Source: Pseudomonadota bacterium
GTDB taxonomy: Bacteria; Pseudomonadota; Gammaproteobacteria; Burkholderiales; SG8-41
Assembly: GCA_023431245.1 (NCBI GenBank)
Contig: JAEYXO010000324.1
Span: forward strand, 1-8,904
Length of the DNA: 8,904 nt
Direction of reading: 5' to 3'
A model generated the notes under the pieces. It made no database searches, had not been told where the DNA came from, and worked only from the letters and a program-made list of their open reading frames with translations. Made by a program: the position numbers and the translations under genes. Below, in pieces: positions 6,758-8,904 of the stretch. How positions within the stretch are numbered: position 1 is the stretch's first letter; each line of letters starts with the position of its first letter.

Positions 6758-7420
6758 TTATTTGCCGCCCTTGTTCTTGCGTGCTTCGGCGATCAGGCCG
6801 TCGACCACCTGGAAAAAGCGGTCATAGTCGACCGTGCGGTCGGCCTTGAGGGTCATCGACGGCGCCGTCAGGTAGCGGCCGTCAACCACCACGGCCGGCG
6901 TTCCCGGAATGTCGTACTTGCGGGTCAGCTCGATGGAACGCTGCGCCTTGCCATTGACGCCGAAGGAGTTGTAGGTGTCGGCGAATTTCTTGCGGTCCAC
7001 GCCCTTGCTGGCCGCCCAGTCGAATATGGCATTGGCGTCACGCAGCTGCTGGCGCTGCTTGTGCAGGGTCGCGAACATTTCCTGGTGCAGCTTGTCGACC
7101 ATGCCCAGTGCTTCGATCGTGTAATACGCCCGGGTCATCGGGACCCAGGAGTCCTGGAATACCGCGGGCACGCGCCGGAACTCGACATCCGCCGGCTTGC
7201 GCTTGAGCCAGGCCTCCAGCGAAGGCTGCAGGTTGTTGCAGTGCGGGCAGCCATACCAGAAGAACTCCAGCACCTCGACCTTGCTGCCGCTGTCAGTGGG
7301 TTGCGGTGGCTGGATCGGGGCATAGTCCCTGCCCGGGGTCAGCTGGGCATGAGCGGATGCAAAAAAGAGGCTGAGGACGGCAACGGCGAAAACGCGCCGG
7401 GAAAACGTGGACAAAGACAT
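6758..7420 (-). CDS. dsbA: Periplasmic thiol:disulfide interchange protein DsbA
   Basis: This is a probable main DsbA, oxidising cysteines of exported proteins and itself reoxidised by DsbB. The product is 220 residues. The signal peptide has a basic start (SRR), a hydrophobic core (10-21) and probable cleavage after AHA (residue 25). The active site EFFWYGCPHC has C58 and C61, an alpha-helical domain lies at roughly 75-165, and the cis-proline loop IPGTPA has P175. The C-terminal tail is lysine-rich. GGAG (complement of 7426-7429) lies 5 nt before the ATG. The gene follows the SPOR gene by 20 bp and precedes its paralog by 2 bp. From memory, an argS-SPOR-dsbA order is common in Betaproteobacteria, which makes this copy the likelier ancestral one; that is inference. 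Confidence 0.94.
   Translation of the reverse strand: MSLSTFSRRVFAVAVLSLFFASAHAQLTPGRDYAPIQPPQPTDSGSKVEVLEFFWYGCPHCNNLQPSLEAWLKRKPADVEFRRVPAVFQDSWVPMTRAYYTIEALGMVDKLHQEMFATLHKQRQQLRDANAIFDWAASKGVDRKKFADTYNSFGVNGKAQRSIELTRKYDIPGTPAVVVDGRYLTAPSMTLKADRTVDYDRFFQVVDGLIAEARKNKGGK
7230..7261. repeat. 32-bp direct repeat, copy 2 (dsbA active-site codons)
   Basis: This is the partner of 6571-6602, in the same orientation and covering the active-site codons of the upstream dsbA. Recombination between the two would leave a single in-frame hybrid dsbA. Confidence 0.85.
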
Positions 7421-7440
7421 GGCTGCTCCGGGGAAGGACG

Positions 7441-8025
7441 TTATTTGTCGGCGTCGCGCACCTTGATCAGCGTGGTGTCGATGCCGTTCTTCTTCAGAGT
7501 GTCACGCGTGCGGTTCAGTTCCTCGACATTGCCGTAAGGGCCTAGGCGCACCCGGTGCCAGACGCCCCGGTCGGGCAGCGTCGTGGTCTGGATCGAGGCC
7601 TGCACGCCGATCAGCGCCAGTCGCGCCTTCAGGTTGTCGGCATCCGGTGCGTTCTGGAAGGCGCCGGCCTGCAGGTAGAAGGATTCACGGGCGGCTGCCT
7701 TGGTTTCGCGCAGCTGCTGGTCGGTGGCCGGCTCCTCGACCCCGGGCAGGATCTTGTAGAAATCAAAACGGGGCTTGGCTTCCTCGGCCGGCTTGACCGG
7801 CTTGTCCGCCGTTTTTGCGGGATCGGGTGCGGCGGCTTTCGGCAGCTCGGATTTTGCGCCAGGCGGCTTGGACTGGAAAGGCGTGGGCATCTTGTTGATG
7901 TACCACGCGACCCCCAGTGCGATCGCCAGACCCAGCACCAAGCCGATCAGGATGCCGACGAACAGCGAACCCCCGTTGCTGCGGGAGCTGCCCTTGCGGT
8001 CACTGCCTTTGTAATCCCTGCTCAC
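7441..8025 (-). CDS. FtsN-like SPOR-domain cell-division membrane protein
   Basis: This is a single-pass inner-membrane protein with a periplasmic peptidoglycan-binding SPOR domain, the layout of FtsN, which activates septal wall synthesis. The 194-residue product has a short basic cytoplasmic N-terminus (1-18) and a transmembrane helix at about 20-43 (LFVGILIGLVLGLAIALGVA). A linker rich in proline, lysine and alanine (45-84) follows, then the motif PRFDFYKILPG (85-95) often seen in betaproteobacterial FtsN-like proteins. The SPOR domain (about 114-189) has FYLQAGAF and VWHRVRLGPY. The start is GTG at 8025, 9 bp after the argS stop, and no strong Shine-Dalgarno is visible. The nearest ATG upstream (8033) is in another frame and stops after three codons. 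The next internal Met comes after the membrane helix, so GTG is the only sensible start. Calling it ftsN itself would need experimental or synteny support. Confidence 0.88.
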   Translation of the reverse strand: MSRDYKGSDRKGSSRSNGGSLFVGILIGLVLGLAIALGVAWYINKMPTPFQSKPPGAKSELPKAAAPDPAKTADKPVKPAEEAKPRFDFYKILPGVEEPATDQQLRETKAAARESFYLQAGAFQNAPDADNLKARLALIGVQASIQTTTLPDRGVWHRVRLGPYGNVEELNRTRDTLKKNGIDTTLIKVRDADK

Positions 8026-8034
8026 GCGCGCATC

Positions 8035-8904
8035 TTACATTTTTTCGGGTGCGCCCACACCCAGCAGCGCCAGCCCGTTCTTCAGTACCTGGCGCACGGC
8101 GAGTGCCAGCGCGAGGCGCGCCTGCGTCAGTGCCGCATCCTCGACGATGAAGCGCTCGGCGTTGTAGTAACTGTGGAACCCACCGGCGAGTTCCTTCAGG
8201 TAAAAAGCGATGTTGTGCGGCGCGAGGTCGCGGGCCGCGCCTTCGACGATTTCCGGATATTCCATCAGTTGCTTCAGCAGTGCCGCTTCGTGATCGGATA
8301 CCAGGGGTGTCGTGTCGGCCGCGGCCAGCGCTGCAGCATCGCCGCCCCACTGCGCCAGCACACTGCAGACGCGGGCGTGGGCGTACTGGATGTAGTAGAC
8401 CGGATTGTCGTTGCTCTGCGACTTGGCCAGATCGAGATCAAAATCGAAATGCTGGTCGCTCTTGCGCAGCACGTAGAAAAAACGCGCGGCATCGACGCCG
8501 ACATCGCCGTAGAGTTCCTCGAGTGTGACGTAGTTGCCGCTGCGCTTGCCCATGCGCACGGGCTCACCATCGCGGAACAATGCGACCAGCTGGATCAGCG
8601 GCACGACCAGCTTTGCCGCGTCGCCGCCGAGCGCGGTAATGGCGGCCTTCACCCGCGGGATGTAGCCGTGGTGGTCGGCACCCCAGACATCGATGATCGA
8701 GTCGTAGCCGCGCGCCAGCTTGTCGGCATGGTAGGCGATGTCGGAGGCGAAATAGGTGTAGAGGCCGTTTTCGCGCAGGACCACGCGGTCCTTGTCGGCG
8801 CCGAAGCTGGTGCTGCGGAACCAGGTGGCGCCGTCTTTTTCGTAAAGATGCCCGGCGGCCTGCAGCCGCTCGAGCGTGGCGGCAAGCTTGCCGTCGTTAC
8901 AAAG
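8035..8904 (-). CDS. argS: Arginyl-tRNA synthetase, C-terminal half (cut by the window edge)
   Basis: ArgS is a class I synthetase charging tRNA-Arg. Here 289 residues are present, running from the window edge (LCNDGKLAATLERL...) to a TAA at 8035-8037; the N-terminal half with the HIGH motif lies outside. The catalytic-domain remainder shows FASDIAYHADKLARGYD and the conserved WGADHHGYIPRVKAA. The KMSKS-loop equivalent reads VRMGKRSGNYVTL (about 8521-8561), with MGKRS in place of MSKRS. The DALR anticodon-binding domain (roughly the last 110 residues) contains YIQYAHAR and ends GVGAPEKM, a usual ArgS terminus. The frame shows no break from the edge to the stop; the GTG at 8784 is an internal Val, not a start. 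It is the first gene of the minus-strand cluster within the window, so the operon promoter is presumably upstream of argS. Confidence 0.97.
   Translation of the reverse strand, partial: LCNDGKLAATLERLQAAGHLYEKDGATWFRSTSFGADKDRVVLRENGLYTYFASDIAYHADKLARGYDSIIDVWGADHHGYIPRVKAAITALGGDAAKLVVPLIQLVALFRDGEPVRMGKRSGNYVTLEELYGDVGVDAARFFYVLRKSDQHFDFDLDLAKSQSNDNPVYYIQYAHARVCSVLAQWGGDAAALAAADTTPLVSDHEAALLKQLMEYPEIVEGAARDLAPHNIAFYLKELAGGFHSYYNAERFIVEDAALTQARLALALAVRQVLKNGLALLGVGAPEKM

Noticed and set aside
6108..7537. Plus-strand frames of 239 and 280 codons over the dsbA pair
   Set aside because: They are shadows of two genes that have signal peptides, CPHC sites and cis-Pro loops on the minus strand.
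8521..8561. MGKRS in place of MSKRS in ArgS as a sign of a defective enzyme
   Set aside because: ArgS proteins vary widely at the KMSKS loop, and the surrounding residues and the rest of the frame are intact.

Overview
The window is GC-rich chromosomal housekeeping DNA from a proteobacterium. AtpD opens MSQGKIVQCIGAVIDVEF, GlmU carries GKGKRM, and a single-pass SPOR protein lies between argS and dsbA; together these point to the Betaproteobacteria. That placement is from recollection of family sequences, and I cannot name the order or genus. There are no RNA genes, insertion sequences, CRISPR arrays, phage genes or obvious foreign islands.

Plus-strand half (1-6072): the end of an F1Fo ATP synthase operon, atpG-atpD-atpC (gamma, beta, epsilon of F1), closed by a UUCG-loop intrinsic terminator at 2782-2807. 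A short gap then carries an extended -10 promoter, followed by glmU-glmS. These two make UDP-N-acetylglucosamine: GlmS forms glucosamine-6-phosphate, and GlmU acetylates and uridylylates glucosamine-1-phosphate. The GlmM mutase step between them is not in the window. The glmU start is unusual: there is no Shine-Dalgarno, a stop codon lies immediately upstream in frame, and the predicted transcription start falls on or next to the ATG, so the mRNA looks leaderless.

Minus-strand half (6117-8904), read right to left: the 3' half of argS, an FtsN-like SPOR-domain membrane protein starting at GTG, and two adjacent dsbA-like genes 2 bp apart. Both encode exported CPHC thioredoxin-fold oxidoreductases. 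Short gaps (9, 20 and 2 bp) suggest one operon whose promoter is outside the window. It converges on glmS across 44 bp that has only weak hairpins.

I see no previously undescribed multi-gene system. The points most worth a second look are the leaderless-looking glmU, the tandem dsbA paralogs with a 32-bp direct repeat at their active sites, and smaller oddities at gene junctions.
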